A DNA stretch of 64,000 nt from NCBI RefSeq assembly GCF_900101105.1, contig NZ_FNGA01000001.1, positions 62,001 to 126,000 of the forward strand. The letters run 5' to 3'. Each line of letters begins with the position of its first letter. The stretch's first letter is position 1. The translations under genes were made by a program, and so were the position numbers. Below, piece after piece: positions 37,245 to 47,982 of this stretch. Origin of the DNA: Maridesulfovibrio ferrireducens (GTDB lineage Bacteria > Desulfobacterota > Desulfovibrionia > Desulfovibrionales > Desulfovibrionaceae). The notes beneath the pieces are model-generated. The model made no database searches. It was not told the origin of the DNA and was given only the letters and a program-made list of their open reading frames with translations.

Positions 37245-38483
37245 ATGAACAGGGTAGTAGTAACCGGCCTTTCCGCCATCACCCCTATCGGTAATGACAT
37301 AGATACCAGCTGGAACAACCTCCTTGCTGGTAAATCCGGCATCGCTAAAATAACATCTTTTGATGCGAGTGAATTCACATCTCAGATTGCTGGCGAAGTC
37401 AAAAATTTTGACCCCAAAGATTTCATCCCTCACAAACAGGCTAAACGCATGGAACGGTTCACACAGCTAGCTGTGGCCGCTGGCGAGCAGTTGCTCGAAA
37501 ATGCGAAGTTTAAGCCTGAAGGTGATGATTGCAAACGCACAGGCGTGGTTATCGGGGTAGGTCTTGGCGGTCTTCAGACCATTGAGACCCAGCACGCAAA
37601 ACTGCAAAAAAGCGGTCCTAGAAAAATTACTCCTTTCTTTATCCCAATCATCATCGGAAATATGGCAGCCGGACAGGTCTCCATCTTTTCGGGAGCACGT
37701 GGACCGAACATGTGTATGTGTACAGCATGCGCTTCCGGTACACATTCCATCGGCGCAGCATATACCGACATTATGCTCGGACGTGCAGACGTTATGATTT
37801 GCGGTGGTACAGAATCAACCATTACTCCTTTGGGTTTTGCAGGATTTACTTCCATGAAAGCCCTTTCCACCCGCAACGACGATCCCGAAAAAGCTTCTCG
37901 CCCATTCGATAAGGGTCGCGACGGGTTTATTATGGGTGAAGGATGCGGTCTGCTCCTTCTGGAATCACTTGATCACGCAAGAGCACGCGGCGCTGAGATC
38001 CTTGGTGAAGTCGTAGGTTTCGGAGCTTCATCCGATGCTTACCACATGACTGCTCCACCGGAAGATGGACGCGGAATGGCTTTAGCCATGGAAGCTGCCA
38101 TCCGCGAAGCGGGCATTGATCCTTCACAGGTTGATCATATCAACGCACACGGAACTTCTACATATTTGAATGATTTTTGCGAAACGAAAGCTATCAAAAA
38201 AGTTTTCGGAGACCATGCACGCAACATCGCGATAACCGCGAACAAATCCCAGACCGGCCATCTCCTCGGCGGAGCGGGCGGCATGGAAGCTGTCTTCAGT
38301 ATAAAAACGCTTGCAACCGGCATTATCCCCGGAACAGCAAATCAGCTTGAAGCAGATCCAGACTGTGATCTTGATTACGGCAAAGACGGAATGCGCAAAA
38401 AACAAGCAAATTACGTTCTGAGCAACTCATTCGGATTCGGTGGAACAAACGCCTGTATGCTCTTCAAAAAATTTGAAGATTAA
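37245..38483 (+). CDS. fabF: 3-oxoacyl-ACP synthase II
   Basis: FabF elongates acyl-ACPs by condensing with malonyl-ACP. The 412-residue product has the nucleophile Cys162 in CTACASGTHSIG. The first catalytic His is in NAHGTSTYLND and the second in KSQTGHLLGGAGG, followed by SNSFGFGGTNAC. It begins MNRVVVTGLSAITPIG. The gene is separated from acpP by a strong terminator and likely has its own promoter or relies on read-through. Confidence 0.98.
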   Translation: MNRVVVTGLSAITPIGNDIDTSWNNLLAGKSGIAKITSFDASEFTSQIAGEVKNFDPKDFIPHKQAKRMERFTQLAVAAGEQLLENAKFKPEGDDCKRTGVVIGVGLGGLQTIETQHAKLQKSGPRKITPFFIPIIIGNMAAGQVSIFSGARGPNMCMCTACASGTHSIGAAYTDIMLGRADVMICGGTESTITPLGFAGFTSMKALSTRNDDPEKASRPFDKGRDGFIMGEGCGLLLLESLDHARARGAEILGEVVGFGASSDAYHMTAPPEDGRGMALAMEAAIREAGIDPSQVDHINAHGTSTYLNDFCETKAIKKVFGDHARNIAITANKSQTGHLLGGAGGMEAVFSIKTLATGIIPGTANQLEADPDCDLDYGKDGMRKKQANYVLSNSFGFGGTNACMLFKKFED

Positions 38484-38528
38484 TTGGCCCCCTCTTTGTA
38501 AGGGACCGTCAAACTCTTGGAGCTTGTC

Positions 38529-39767
38529 ATGGAAGAACTAATGATGAAAGATCCGGCTGTAGCCGCAACCATCGCCCGCGAAGTAACTCGCCAGATGACC
38601 GGCCTTGAACTTATCGCTTCGGAGAACTTTACCTCCACCGCGGTTCGTCAGGCAATGGGCAGCGTTATGACACATAAATACGCTGAAGGTTATCCTGGCA
38701 AACGTTATTACGGCGGTTGCGAGTTCGTTGATCAGGTTGAAGATTTAGCACGCGACAGAGCTAAAGAAATCTTCGGCTGTGAATATGTCAACGTTCAGCC
38801 TCATTCCGGTTCACAGGCCAATATGGCTGTATATTTCGCTGCGCTTAAACCCGGCGATACTGTCCTCGGTATGGATCTTTCTCATGGTGGACATCTTACC
38901 CATGGAAGCCCGGTAAACTTTTCAGGTAAACTTTTTGATGTACACTTCTACGGAGTGGACCCTGAAACTAAAACTATCAACTATGACAACGTCTTGAAGA
39001 TTGCTAAAGAATGCAAACCCAAGATGATCATAGCCGGTGCAAGTGCATATCCCCGTATTATCGATTTCGCCCGCTTCCGTCAGATTGCTGATGAAGTAGG
39101 AGCTGTCCTCATGGTTGATATGGCTCACATTGCAGGACTTATCGCCGCAGGCGTTCATCCTTCCTGCATCGAGCATGCACACTACACAACCACTACCACT
39201 CACAAGACCCTTCGCGGGCCTCGCGGCGGTATGATTCTTTCCAGTGAAGAAAATGCAAAAGCACTGAACTCCAACATCTTCCCCGGAATTCAGGGTGGAC
39301 CGCTGATGCACGTAATTGCAGCTAAAGCAGTTGCTTTCGGTGAAGCTCTTTCTCCTTCATATGTTGAGTACCAGAAACAGGTTGTTGCTAATGCTCAGGC
39401 TTTAGCCGGACACCTCACCGGAGCAGGTTTTGAACTTGTCTCTGGCGGAACCGATAACCACCTTATGATGGTCGACCTGACAAACAAGAACATCACCGGC
39501 AAAGATGCTGAGATTGCTCTTGATGTAGCAGGAATCACCGTCAACAAGAACACCATTCCTTTTGAAACTCGTTCCCCGTTCGTCACTTCCGGAATCCGTA
39601 TCGGAACCCCGGCTTTGACAACAAGAGGAATGAAAGAAAAAGATATGGAAAACATAGCATGCTGGATTACCGCTGCTATCGGTTCCATCGGCAACGAAAC
39701 TAAACTTGCCGGAATACGTAAAGAAATCGCTGACTTCGCAAAAGATTTCCCATTATTTGCTTATTAG
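38529..39767 (+). CDS. glyA: Serine hydroxymethyltransferase
   Basis: GlyA is the PLP enzyme that interconverts serine and glycine and makes 5,10-methylene-tetrahydrofolate. Starting at ATG 38529 (TTGGAG Shine-Dalgarno) it has 412 residues. It carries [26 protein letters not shown], the PLP lysine motif [14 protein letters not shown] and [14 protein letters not shown]. The frame is open four codons further to a TTG at 38517, which is in the ribosome site and not used. Confidence 0.98.
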   Translation: MEELMMKDPAVAATIAREVTRQMTGLELIASENFTSTAVRQAMGSVMTHKYAEGYPGKRYYGGCEFVDQVEDLARDRAKEIFGCEYVNVQPHSGSQANMAVYFAALKPGDTVLGMDLSHGGHLTHGSPVNFSGKLFDVHFYGVDPETKTINYDNVLKIAKECKPKMIIAGASAYPRIIDFARFRQIADEVGAVLMVDMAHIAGLIAAGVHPSCIEHAHYTTTTTHKTLRGPRGGMILSSEENAKALNSNIFPGIQGGPLMHVIAAKAVAFGEALSPSYVEYQKQVVANAQALAGHLTGAGFELVSGGTDNHLMMVDLTNKNITGKDAEIALDVAGITVNKNTIPFETRSPFVTSGIRIGTPALTTRGMKEKDMENIACWITAAIGSIGNETKLAGIRKEIADFAKDFPLFAY

Positions 39768-39833
39768 TAAATATTGGAAATCAGCTGATATTCAGCTGAA
39801 GTCTTAAATTACATATCAAATTCATTGACATAA

Positions 39834-39865
39834 AGGCGGATTCGGGAGTTATTCCGAATCCGCCT
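39834..39865 (+). repeat. Perfect hairpin between glyA and the dCMP deaminase gene
   Basis: AGGCGGATTCGG (39834-39845) and CCGAATCCGCCT (39854-39865) form a 12-base GC-rich stem with an eight-base loop. There is no T run, so it is a processing or stability element rather than a clear terminator. It ends 25 bases before the next ATG. Confidence 0.7.
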
Positions 39866-39890
39866 CAGCTTCAAAAGCAGGGTGCTTCCC

Positions 39891-40346
39891 ATGGATAATA
39901 GACTTCCTTGGCCTGAATATTTTATGCGCATAGCGCATCAAGTTGCGGAACGTTCCACATGCATAAGACGCAAAGTCGGTGCTATTGCGGTCAAAGATAA
40001 ACGAATCCTTGCCACCGGATACAACGGATCTCCCTCCGACATAGCACATTGTATCGATATAGGCTGCCTGCGTGAAACACTCGGAATACCTTCCGGGCAA
40101 CGTCACGAACTCTGCCGAGGTTTGCACGCTGAACAGAATGTCATCATTCAGGCTGCTGTTCACGGTATCAAACTTAAAGGCTGTGAAATCTACTGCACCA
40201 CTCAGCCCTGCCTCATCTGCACAAAAATGCTTATCAATACCGGCGTAACAGCTGTATATTTTTCAGAAAGCTACCCTGACGAATTATCTGAAGCCATGTT
40301 TAAAGAAGCCGGAGTAAAGTTTGAACTTCTGCAGTTCGACATTTAA
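39891..40346 (+). CDS. dCMP deaminase family protein (ComEB-like)
   Basis: The product is a zinc-dependent deoxycytidylate deaminase, 151 residues from ATG 39891. The zinc-binding motifs are HAEQN and [12 protein letters not shown] (PCxxC). The substrate region [17 protein letters not shown] is typical of the ComEB/dCMP deaminase branch. It supplies dUMP for thymidylate synthesis, near glyA which makes the folate cofactor. It overlaps the start of ribD by 26 bases. A GTG start at 39882 is less likely. Confidence 0.93.
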   Translation: MDNRLPWPEYFMRIAHQVAERSTCIRRKVGAIAVKDKRILATGYNGSPSDIAHCIDIGCLRETLGIPSGQRHELCRGLHAEQNVIIQAAVHGIKLKGCEIYCTTQPCLICTKMLINTGVTAVYFSESYPDELSEAMFKEAGVKFELLQFDI

Positions 40347-41463
40347 TTCATCTGAACAGTTCATGGCTCGCGCCGTGACTCTGGCCTTGCGCGGCAGGGA
40401 CCGCACAGCACCCAACCCGACGGTTGGAGCTGTCATGGTTCGTAACGGGCATATTGTCGCCGAAGGCTGGCATCATTACTGCGGAGGACTGCACGCAGAA
40501 CGCGAGTGCATAGCCGACGCAATCAGTAAAAATGTGGACATGACAAAATGTACCATGTTTGTAACTCTTGAGCCATGCAACCATTTCGGCAAAACACCTC
40601 CCTGTACCGAAGGAATAATTGAAGCCGGAATTCCGCACATTGTCATAGGTACAAGAGATCCTAATCCGAAAGCTGCCGGTGGACTTGAATTCCTCGAATC
40701 CAAAGGCGTTAAAGTTGAAACCGGCGTGCTTGAAGAACAATGTCTCGACCTCATCTCCGACTTCCTGCTCTGGCAGAATAACGACCGTCCATATTCAATT
40801 TTAAAACTGGCCTCGACAATCGATGGTAAAATCGCCGGAACAACAGGCAAGCAGGAAGCTGTATCCTGCCCTGACTCTTTCGCTGATGTACAAAAACTTC
40901 GTGCCATGGTCGGTGCAGTTCTTATCGGCGGCAACACCCTGCGCGAAGATAATCCGTCCCTCAATTGCCGACTTGAGATCAAGCCGGAAAATTTTGTGCA
41001 GCCTAAAGCCGTGGTTGTAACTACCAGACTTCCCGAAAATCACGACGAATTCACACTGACGACAACACGCGCCAAAGAAACAATTTTCTGGACAACCGCA
41101 GAACAAGCCTCCTCTGAAACAGCAAAAGTGCTTATTAATAAAGGTATTGAAGTTATAGGTCTTCCCTGTGACGAAAAAGGACTTATCTTTAAATGCGGAT
41201 TCAAATTTTTGCGCGAAAAACACGAAGTGCTCCGTACCCTCTGCGAAGGCGGCGGAAAACTGGCTTTATCACTTGCCGAGCAAGGGCTGATTGATGAATT
41301 CGTAATGTATCAAGCGCCGCGCATTCTGGGTAACACACTCGGAAGACCTAATTTTGCAGGATCAGATAGACAGTTTATGGAAGAGGCCCTTAATTTCAGG
41401 GTCAACCGTGTAGAACAAAGCGGCTTGGATTTAAAAATAGTTTTCAAACCCGCTGATAGATAA
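40321..41463 (+). CDS. ribD: Bifunctional riboflavin biosynthesis deaminase/reductase
   Basis: RibD deaminates and then reduces the pyrimidine intermediate of riboflavin synthesis. The N-terminal deaminase domain has [11 protein letters not shown], the zinc residues in HAERE and [12 protein letters not shown]. The C-terminal reductase domain begins near [18 protein letters not shown]. The TTG at 40321 has a GGAG Shine-Dalgarno and gives the usual short leader before MARAVTLAL. The ATG at 40363 would cut this off. The first codons lie inside the dCMP deaminase gene. Confidence 0.95.
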   Translation: MNFCSSTFNSSEQFMARAVTLALRGRDRTAPNPTVGAVMVRNGHIVAEGWHHYCGGLHAERECIADAISKNVDMTKCTMFVTLEPCNHFGKTPPCTEGIIEAGIPHIVIGTRDPNPKAAGGLEFLESKGVKVETGVLEEQCLDLISDFLLWQNNDRPYSILKLASTIDGKIAGTTGKQEAVSCPDSFADVQKLRAMVGAVLIGGNTLREDNPSLNCRLEIKPENFVQPKAVVVTTRLPENHDEFTLTTTRAKETIFWTTAEQASSETAKVLINKGIEVIGLPCDEKGLIFKCGFKFLREKHEVLRTLCEGGGKLALSLAEQGLIDEFVMYQAPRILGNTLGRPNFAGSDRQFMEEALNFRVNRVEQSGLDLKIVFKPADR

Positions 41464-41474
41464 AGGACCAATAA

Positions 41475-42140
41475 ATGTTCACCGGACTTATTCAGGGTAA
41501 AGGTTCTATTGCAAAGGCTGAAAATAGGGGGAAAGAAACCCGTTTTACAGTTAATGCCCCTGATATTAAAGATTATGCAAAAGGTGAGTCCATCGCTATA
41601 AATGGAGTTTGCCTCACAGTTGAAACTTTCAGTGACAGCTGGTTTTCATGTTACGCAAGTAAAGAAACCATGGACTGCACCAATCTCGGCAGCTTAAAAC
41701 CGGGATCTAAAATCAACTATGAGCGGGCACTGGCTATGGGTGACAGACTCGGAGGACACATCGTCAGCGGACACGTTGACTGTATAGCTTCTGTGGAATC
41801 TGTGCGCCCTGCCGGAGAATCCCAAATATACAAAATCAAATTTCCGGCTGAACACGGACCTTTCGTTGTACCTAAAGGGTCCATCGGACTGGACGGAATA
41901 AGCCTTACAGTGAACGACTGCGGTCCTGATTTCCTTGAGGTCAACATCATTCCTGAAACTCAGGAACAGACCACAATTTCAGACTGGAAACCGGGATACC
42001 CCGTTAATATGGAAACAGATGTTATCGGCAAATATGTTCAGAGAATGCTGGGACCATGGACCGGTCAATCCGGATCGGCTAAATCCAATAGTCCGGAAAG
42101 TAAGTTAACTATGGATTTTCTCCAAAAAAACGGTTTTTAA
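41475..42140 (+). CDS. ribE: Riboflavin synthase, alpha subunit
   Basis: This enzyme dismutates two molecules of 6,7-dimethyl-8-ribityllumazine to riboflavin. The 221-residue product has two lumazine-binding repeats. The first starts MFTGLIQGKGSI and has AINGVCLTVE. The second has GGHIVSGHVD and LDGISLTVNDCG. It lies 11 bases after ribD. The stop codon sits inside a hairpin that may act as a weak terminator. Confidence 0.97.
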   Translation: MFTGLIQGKGSIAKAENRGKETRFTVNAPDIKDYAKGESIAINGVCLTVETFSDSWFSCYASKETMDCTNLGSLKPGSKINYERALAMGDRLGGHIVSGHVDCIASVESVRPAGESQIYKIKFPAEHGPFVVPKGSIGLDGISLTVNDCGPDFLEVNIIPETQEQTTISDWKPGYPVNMETDVIGKYVQRMLGPWTGQSGSAKSNSPESKLTMDFLQKNGF

Positions 42141-42148
42141 GACCGTTT
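42128..42148 (+). terminator. Small hairpin overlapping the ribE stop
   Basis: AAACGGT (42128-42134) pairs with ACCGTTT (42142-42148) around TTTTAAG, with only a weak T run after it. It spans the ribE stop codon. Strength is doubtful. Confidence 0.4.
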
Positions 42149-42360
42149 ATAGAACAGACTATTGCCATCAGATGATAATTTAAATTTAAAAACATGTTTT
42201 ATCTCTTTTTAAGCACCTAATATAAAAAGATATTTAAACATAAAAAAACATATTTCACCCTTTTTGTTTTTTAAGGTAAGAAGACTTCTCCTGTTCGTAA
42301 AAATTGAACTGGGAAAATATAATGAACTGCTCCGAGATGCCGGAGCATGAGGATATCAAA

Positions 42361-43581
42361 ATGCCTTTCTGTACAATTGAAGAAGCGATTGAGGATCTCC
42401 GCGCAGGTAAAATGGTCATCATGGTCGATGATGAAGATCGTGAAAACGAGGGTGATCTCGTTTGTGCAGCGGAAAAAGTAACTCCTGAACTCATCAACTT
42501 CATGGCCACTCACGGCAGAGGTCTTATATGCCTCTCCATGTCCGGTGAAATGGTTGATGCTCTCAAGCTCCCGCTGATGGCTCAGAACAACGACTCTCAG
42601 TTCGGAACTAACTTCACGGTTTCCATCGAAGCCCGTAACGGCGTAACAACCGGTATTTCCGCGCAAGACAGAGCTACAACAATTTTGGCAGCAGTCGCTG
42701 ACGATGTCCAAGCTGACGACATAGTTTCTCCCGGTCATATCTTCCCTCTCCGGGCTAAAGATAGCGGAGTTCTTGTCCGCGCAGGTCAGACTGAAGGCAG
42801 TGTAGACCTTGCTCGTCTGGCAGGCCTCAAACCTGCGGGTGTCATTTGTGAAATCATGAAAGATGATGGAACAATGGCCAGACTCCCTGATCTTAAAATT
42901 TACGCAGAAAAACACGATCTTAAAATTTGCAGCACCGAAGATCTCATCAAATACCGCATGAAATTCGGCAGCCACACCGTAAAACGTCAAGCTGAAGCAG
43001 AACTGCCTACCCGCTGGGGTGATTTTAAAGCTGTGGCTTTCCATTCCACTGAAGACAACCGCACACATATAGCATTGATTATGGGTGAACTTGATCCCAA
43101 AGAACCTACTTTGGTCAGAGTCCACAGCGAATGTTTAACTGGTGACGTTTTCGGATCAATGCGTTGCGATTGCGGAGATCAGCTTTCTGCAGCAATGTGC
43201 ATGATCCACAAAGAAGGCAAAGGCGTTTTCCTTTACATGAGACAGGAAGGACGCGGAATCGGCCTCGGCAACAAAATCAAAGCCTACCATCTTCAGGATC
43301 AGGGTTGCGATACTGTTGAAGCAAACGAAAAACTCGGATTCAAAGCTGACCTTCGTGAATACGGTACAGGCGCACAGATTCTGGTACAGCTCGGAATTTC
43401 TAAAATGAAGCTTATGACCAACAATCCTAAAAAGATTGTAGGTCTTGAAGGATACGGACTTGAAGTAACCCAGCGCGTTCCGATTGAAATGGATGCGTGT
43501 GAAGTTAATTTAAAATATCTCAAGACTAAAAAAGAAAAAATGGGCCACCTTCTGACTCACTTGGATGACAATAAGAAATAA
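42361..43581 (+). CDS. ribBA: Bifunctional DHBP synthase / GTP cyclohydrolase II
   Basis: RibBA makes both riboflavin precursors: 3,4-dihydroxy-2-butanone 4-phosphate from ribulose 5-phosphate, and the pyrimidine from GTP. The N-terminal half has [13 protein letters not shown] and [13 protein letters not shown]. The C-terminal half has [21 protein letters not shown] (zinc cysteines), [13 protein letters not shown] and LMTNNPKKI. The start at 42361 has GAGGAT eight bases upstream and fits the usual N-terminus. The ATG at 42322 (GGGAA upstream) is an alternative that adds 13 residues. No FMN riboswitch was seen in the preceding 220 bases. Confidence 0.95.
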   Translation: MPFCTIEEAIEDLRAGKMVIMVDDEDRENEGDLVCAAEKVTPELINFMATHGRGLICLSMSGEMVDALKLPLMAQNNDSQFGTNFTVSIEARNGVTTGISAQDRATTILAAVADDVQADDIVSPGHIFPLRAKDSGVLVRAGQTEGSVDLARLAGLKPAGVICEIMKDDGTMARLPDLKIYAEKHDLKICSTEDLIKYRMKFGSHTVKRQAEAELPTRWGDFKAVAFHSTEDNRTHIALIMGELDPKEPTLVRVHSECLTGDVFGSMRCDCGDQLSAAMCMIHKEGKGVFLYMRQEGRGIGLGNKIKAYHLQDQGCDTVEANEKLGFKADLREYGTGAQILVQLGISKMKLMTNNPKKIVGLEGYGLEVTQRVPIEMDACEVNLKYLKTKKEKMGHLLTHLDDNKK

Positions 43582-43593
43582 CGGAGACGGGAC

Positions 43594-44064
43594 ATGCATC
43601 ATATCAAAACTATCGAAGGACAGCTTGACGCAAAGAATCTTAAAATTGCTCTGATTGCCGGACGTTTCAACGACTTTATCGTTGAAAGACTCGTCGGCGG
43701 AGCTGTTGATTACCTCGTGCGTCACGGTTGTGACAGAGCAAACATCACTTTGATTAAAGTTCCAGGCGTGTTTGAAATGCCCGTTGTCACCAAAAAAGTT
43801 GCAGAAACAGGCAAGTACAACGGAATAACTTGTCTCGGAACTGTTATTCGTGGTGCAACACCTCATTTTGATTATGTTTGTAGCGAATGCGCGAAGGGAG
43901 TTGCTCAGATAAGCATGGACAACAACCTGCCCATCGGATTCGGAGTCCTTACTTGTGACACACTGGAACAGGCTATCGAACGTGCCGGTACCAAAGGTGG
44001 AAACAAAGGTGTTGAAGCTGCTTCTGCGATGCTCGAAACCATCAGGGTTATGGAGCAGATCTAA
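43594..44064 (+). CDS. ribH: 6,7-dimethyl-8-ribityllumazine synthase
   Basis: RibH forms lumazine, the substrate of riboflavin synthase, usually as a 60-mer or pentamer. The 156-residue product has [21 protein letters not shown] and the catalytic His region [16 protein letters not shown]. It also has [15 protein letters not shown]. It follows ribBA by 12 bases with a CGGAGACGGGAC ribosome site and closes the riboflavin gene set. Confidence 0.98.
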   Translation: MHHIKTIEGQLDAKNLKIALIAGRFNDFIVERLVGGAVDYLVRHGCDRANITLIKVPGVFEMPVVTKKVAETGKYNGITCLGTVIRGATPHFDYVCSECAKGVAQISMDNNLPIGFGVLTCDTLEQAIERAGTKGGNKGVEAASAMLETIRVMEQI

Positions 44065-44084
44065 GCAACTTATTTTAAGCTGCT

Positions 44085-44166
44085 ACAGCCTTCATATGGC
44101 TGTATTCTTTAAGAATATCCACATGGGCAGCCGGACTCCGGTTAAAATCGGAGACCGTTTGCCCAT
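44085..44166 (+). promoter_or_regulatory. Two structured hairpins between ribH and nusB
   Basis: Hairpin one is ACAGCC/GGCTGT (44085-44103), followed by ATTCTTT. Hairpin two is larger. ATGGGCA (44123-44129) pairs with TGCCCAT (44160-44166). Nested inside are CGG/CCG and CTCCG/CGGAG stems around GTTAAAAT. The two could be a terminator plus a leader element for nusB-leuS. No known riboswitch consensus was recognised. Confidence 0.55.
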
Positions 44167-44246
44167 TGTGTTGTTTTAAAAACAATTTAATTGTATCTTA
44201 CGGACACGGCGCAAGTGCGCCTGAACCGACAGGATTATAAAGTCAG

Positions 44247-44708
44247 ATGTCCCAGACAAAAGGTTTACGCAGAAAAGGCCGTATTTTAGCTTTTCAAGTT
44301 CTCTACGGCATTAGTTTTGTCCCCCCTCACGGTGGCTGGACATGTGAACGTATATACAACCAGAGCCCGGCAGTTACCAGGGAAACAGATGAAGACCTCA
44401 TTCTGTACGCCCGTGAACTTCTGCTTAATGTTTGGAATACGCTTGAAGAATTAGACGAAATCATCTCAAAGTACTCGAAGCACTGGAAGATTGAGCGGAT
44501 AGCTAAAGCTGAACTCGCAATCCTCAGACTCTCCGTATATGAGCTGCTCTACAAGGCGGATATTCCCCTTAAAGTAGGCATCAACGAAGGGATTGAACTT
44601 GCTAAGAAATTCGGTGATGACAATTCACGCAATTTTATCAACGGTATTCTCGATGCTGTGGCTCGCGATATAGACAGCGGAAAATTTTCAGTTACTAAAA
44701 AATTCTGA
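44247..44708 (+). CDS. nusB: Transcription antitermination factor NusB
   Basis: NusB, with NusE (S10), binds boxA RNA in rRNA operon antitermination. The 153-residue all-helical product has the start KGLRRKGRILAFQVLYGI and the conserved IERIAKAELAILRLSVYELLY. The segment INEGIELAKKFGDDNSRNFINGILD is also conserved. Placement right after ribH is classic. leuS follows 70 bases on. Confidence 0.97.
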   Translation: MSQTKGLRRKGRILAFQVLYGISFVPPHGGWTCERIYNQSPAVTRETDEDLILYARELLLNVWNTLEELDEIISKYSKHWKIERIAKAELAILRLSVYELLYKADIPLKVGINEGIELAKKFGDDNSRNFINGILDAVARDIDSGKFSVTKKF

Positions 44709-44778
44709 TTAAAAACATCCTTTCAACGGGAGCATGTCGTTTTTCCGCTCTCATAAAAGACTAAGCAAGGATTCTACA

Positions 44779-47277
44779 ATGGGCTTCGGGAAATACAACC
44801 CAGAAATAATTGAACAAAAATGGCAGAAGGCTTGGGAAGATCAAGGATCTTTCCATGTTGAAACAGACACATCACGCCCCAAGTATTATGTCTTGGAGAT
44901 GTTTCCGTATCCTTCCGGCAAAATTCACATGGGACACGTGCGTAACTACTCCATCGCTGATGTAGTTGCCCGTTATAAACGAATGAAGGGATTCAACGTC
45001 CTTCATCCCATCGGTTGGGATGCTTTCGGTCTGCCTGCAGAAAATGCGGCGATCAAAAACAACACCCATCCGGCAGAATGGACCTATGCCAATATAGATG
45101 ACATGCGTACTCAGCTTTCACGCCTCGGTTATTCCTATGACTGGAGCCGAGAAATGGCGACCTGTCATCCCGGATATTATAAATGGGAACAGCAGTTTTT
45201 CCTGGATTTCCTGAAAAAAGGTCTGATCTACCGCAAAAAATCTCCAGTTAACTGGTGTGAAAACTGTAATACCGTTCTTGCAAACGAACAGGTTGAAGAC
45301 GGTCTTTGCTGGCGTTGCGAAACTCAGGTTGAGCAGAAGGAACTTTCCCAGTGGTTCATGCGCATCACCGATTACGCAGAAGAACTCCTTGAAAGCCTTA
45401 ACAAGCTTGAAGGCGGATGGCCGGAAAGAGTTCTGACCATGCAGCGTAACTGGATCGGTAAAAGTGTCGGTGCTGAACTTGATTTTGAAGTTGCCGACAG
45501 CGATGACACAATCAGCGTTTTCACCACCCGTCCCGATACACTTTACGGTGCGACTTTCATGTCTCTTGCCGCTGAACATCCCATGGTGGAAAAACTCATC
45601 AAGGGCAAAGCTGAAGCCGACAAGGTACGTGAATTCGTAACAAAAGTTTCAAACATTGATCGCATTGTTCGTTCCGCTGACGACCTTGAAAAAGAAGGCG
45701 TATTTACCGGCGCGTACTGTATCAACCCGCTTAACGGCGCAAAGATGCCGATCTATGTGGCAAACTTCGTGCTCATGGGTTACGGAACCGGCGCAGTAAT
45801 GGCCGTCCCCGCACACGATCAGCGCGACTATGAATTTGCTAAAAAATATGACTTGCCGATACAGGTTGTAATTCAGCCTAAAGGTGAAACTTTAACTCTC
45901 GATGAAATGACAGAAGCTTTCACCGCGCCCGGAGTTCTGGTTAATTCAGGTGAATTCGACAATCTGCCCAACGACGAAGCAAAGAAAGCCATTGTTGATT
46001 ACTTAGGCAAGAGCGGCAAAGGCAAAAAATCTATCAACTATCGCCTGCGTGACTGGAATATTTCCCGCCAGAGATTCTGGGGTTCTCCTATCCCGGTTAT
46101 CTACTGTGATCATTGCGGAATTCAGCCTGTCCCTGAAGAAGATCTTCCAATTATTCTGCCGGAAGATGCGATTATGAACGAAGATGGACGCTCTCCACTG
46201 CCGCAGATGGAATCTTTCATCAACACAATCTGCCCTAAGTGCGGAAGACCTGCCGAGCGGGAAACCGACACAATGGACACCTTTGTTGAATCGTCATGGT
46301 ATTTCCTGCGCTATACTGACGCGCGCAAAGACGACGGAGCTTTCAACCGTGACGCTCTGGATTACTGGTTGCCTGTCGATCAGTATATCGGCGGAATTGA
46401 GCACGCTATTTTGCATCTGCTATATGCCAGATTTTTCACTAAAGCCCTGCGTGACGAAGGTTACACAGGCCTTGATGAACCTTTTGCAAACCTGCTCACT
46501 CAGGGAATGGTACTCAAAGACGGCGCCAAGATGTCAAAATCCAAAGGCAACGTTGTTGACCCCAAAACCATGATTGAAAAATACGGAGCAGATGCAACAA
46601 GACTTTTCATTCTGTTTGCTTCGCCTCCTGAAAAAGATCTCGAATGGAGTGATCAGGGACTGGAAGGAGCTTCCCGCTTCTTAAACAGAGTCTGGAGACT
46701 TGCTGAAGCCTTGGAAGACGTAGTTTCTCCGGTCGGCTCATGCGCCTCTCCCGAAGGAATAAATCTTTCCTCCGAAGCGAAAAAACTTCGCCGGAAAGAA
46801 CACGAAACCGTCAACCGCGCAAGCCGTGACATGGAAAACAAATTCCAGTTCAACACGGTAATTGCCGCGACAATGGAACTCGTCAACGAAATGTACGCCC
46901 TTAAGGAAACACTCGTTGAAACCGACGGCGGTAAATTTGCTTTGTCATCAGCTTTCAGCACTGTCCTTACTGTGCTGGCTCCCATAACTCCGCACATGTG
47001 CGAAGAACTCTGGGAAATTCTTGGTTACAAAGGAAGCGTTGCTGAAGCCGCATGGCCTGAATATGATGAATCTGCACTCGTCACTGACGAACTGCTTATC
47101 GTCATTCAGGTAAACGGAAAAATGAGAGCAAAACTCTCTGTTCCCGCTTCCGCCTCAAAAGAAGAAATTGAAAAAGAAGCTCTTGCCCACGAAAATGTTG
47201 TTAAAAACATCACAGGCAAGACCGTCAGAAAAGTGATCGTTGTTCCGGGTAAACTGGTCAACATCGTAGCTAATTAG
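44779..47277 (+). CDS. leuS: Leucine--tRNA ligase
   Basis: This is a class I synthetase that charges tRNA-Leu, 832 residues from ATG 44779 (AAGGA upstream). The frame is open to 44734 but the ATG at 44779 gives the standard [17 protein letters not shown]-terminus. It has the HIGH motif ([16 protein letters not shown]), zinc cysteines (WCENC...CWRC) and the editing domain with [12 protein letters not shown] and [13 protein letters not shown]. The KMSKS motif is [13 protein letters not shown] hairpin follows the stop. Confidence 0.98.
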   Translation: MGFGKYNPEIIEQKWQKAWEDQGSFHVETDTSRPKYYVLEMFPYPSGKIHMGHVRNYSIADVVARYKRMKGFNVLHPIGWDAFGLPAENAAIKNNTHPAEWTYANIDDMRTQLSRLGYSYDWSREMATCHPGYYKWEQQFFLDFLKKGLIYRKKSPVNWCENCNTVLANEQVEDGLCWRCETQVEQKELSQWFMRITDYAEELLESLNKLEGGWPERVLTMQRNWIGKSVGAELDFEVADSDDTISVFTTRPDTLYGATFMSLAAEHPMVEKLIKGKAEADKVREFVTKVSNIDRIVRSADDLEKEGVFTGAYCINPLNGAKMPIYVANFVLMGYGTGAVMAVPAHDQRDYEFAKKYDLPIQVVIQPKGETLTLDEMTEAFTAPGVLVNSGEFDNLPNDEAKKAIVDYLGKSGKGKKSINYRLRDWNISRQRFWGSPIPVIYCDHCGIQPVPEEDLPIILPEDAIMNEDGRSPLPQMESFINTICPKCGRPAERETDTMDTFVESSWYFLRYTDARKDDGAFNRDALDYWLPVDQYIGGIEHAILHLLYARFFTKALRDEGYTGLDEPFANLLTQGMVLKDGAKMSKSKGNVVDPKTMIEKYGADATRLFILFASPPEKDLEWSDQGLEGASRFLNRVWRLAEALEDVVSPVGSCASPEGINLSSEAKKLRRKEHETVNRASRDMENKFQFNTVIAATMELVNEMYALKETLVETDGGKFALSSAFSTVLTVLAPITPHMCEELWEILGYKGSVAEAAWPEYDESALVTDELLIVIQVNGKMRAKLSVPASASKEEIEKEALAHENVVKNITGKTVRKVIVVPGKLVNIVAN

Positions 47278-47286
47278 TTTATTATT

Positions 47287-47310
47287 GCGGGACGGTTTTT
47301 GCCGTCCCGC
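47287..47310 (+). terminator. Hairpin after leuS
   Basis: GCGGGACGG (47287-47295) pairs with CCGTCCCGC (47302-47310). The stem is strong, but the T run after it is short, so termination may be partial and lptE may be read through. Confidence 0.7.
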
Positions 47311-47363
47311 ATTTCCACTTTAACAGCAACCCGCCGAACGCGGCTTACAGGGAAACCCTCAGA

Positions 47364-47870
47364 ATGATCGCCATTAACACCGTAAAACGACTCTTATTAC
47401 TTCTATGTCTCGTTTTCTTCGTCAGCGGATGCGGTTATCATAATTCTGCGAGCGAACCTAACAGACTGCCTGAAGCGTTCCGGGAAGTTGCTATAGCTGA
47501 AGTGACCAACCCAACTCTTGAACGCTGGCTTGAACCTAAAATCAGATCCGGCCTCAGAGATGAAATCACACGCCGCGGACAGCTCACATGGGTTGAAAAA
47601 TCAAAAGCAGAAGCACTTTTCAACATTAGAATTGTAAGTTATTCAAATGGCAGCCGCGTGCTCGGTGACAAAGACAAAACTCTGAAATATGACGCGACCC
47701 TCAAAGTCCAAATGAAAGTAGTTGATGCCGCTGACGGTCATCTCATCTGGAATTCCGGCAATGTTGAGGTTACGGAATCCTATTATACCGGACAGGAAGA
47801 TGCTACAGATCAGCTAGTCGTAAAGCTTCTGATCCGCAGACTTGTCGACCGCATGAATCAGGCTTACTAA
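47364..47870 (+). CDS. lptE: LptE-like LPS-assembly lipoprotein
   Basis: The product is a 168-residue lipoprotein. The signal peptide ends in the lipobox VSGC with the lipidated Cys23, followed by GYH as in LptE proteins. The rest has AEVTNPTLERWLEPKIRSGL and a C-terminal LVVKLLIRRLVDRM helix. LptE plugs the outer-membrane LptD barrel. The order leuS-lptE-holA is the same as in E. coli, which strongly supports the call despite weak sequence conservation in this family. Confidence 0.9.
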   Translation: MIAINTVKRLLLLLCLVFFVSGCGYHNSASEPNRLPEAFREVAIAEVTNPTLERWLEPKIRSGLRDEITRRGQLTWVEKSKAEALFNIRIVSYSNGSRVLGDKDKTLKYDATLKVQMKVVDAADGHLIWNSGNVEVTESYYTGQEDATDQLVVKLLIRRLVDRMNQAY

Positions 47871-47896
47871 TTCAAAAATTTCTCTGCAAAATAGAT

Positions 47897-47931
47897 CTGT
47901 ATCCGTCGCAAAATCTTTGTGACGGATACAG
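47897..47931 (+). repeat. Perfect hairpin between lptE and holA
   Basis: CTGTATCCGTC (47897-47907) and GACGGATACAG (47921-47931) are perfect 11-base arms, with a further CAAA/TTTG inner stem. It lacks a T run, so it may be an mRNA stability or processing element. Confidence 0.7.
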
Positions 47932-47982
47932 TTAAACCAGTAAAAAACAATAAATCAGAAGCAACACTTAAGCAGGATAAAC

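Noticed and set aside
42271-43125. 284-codon minus-strand open frame over ribBA
   Set aside because: Antisense shadow of ribBA; composition is the complement of conserved coding sequence.
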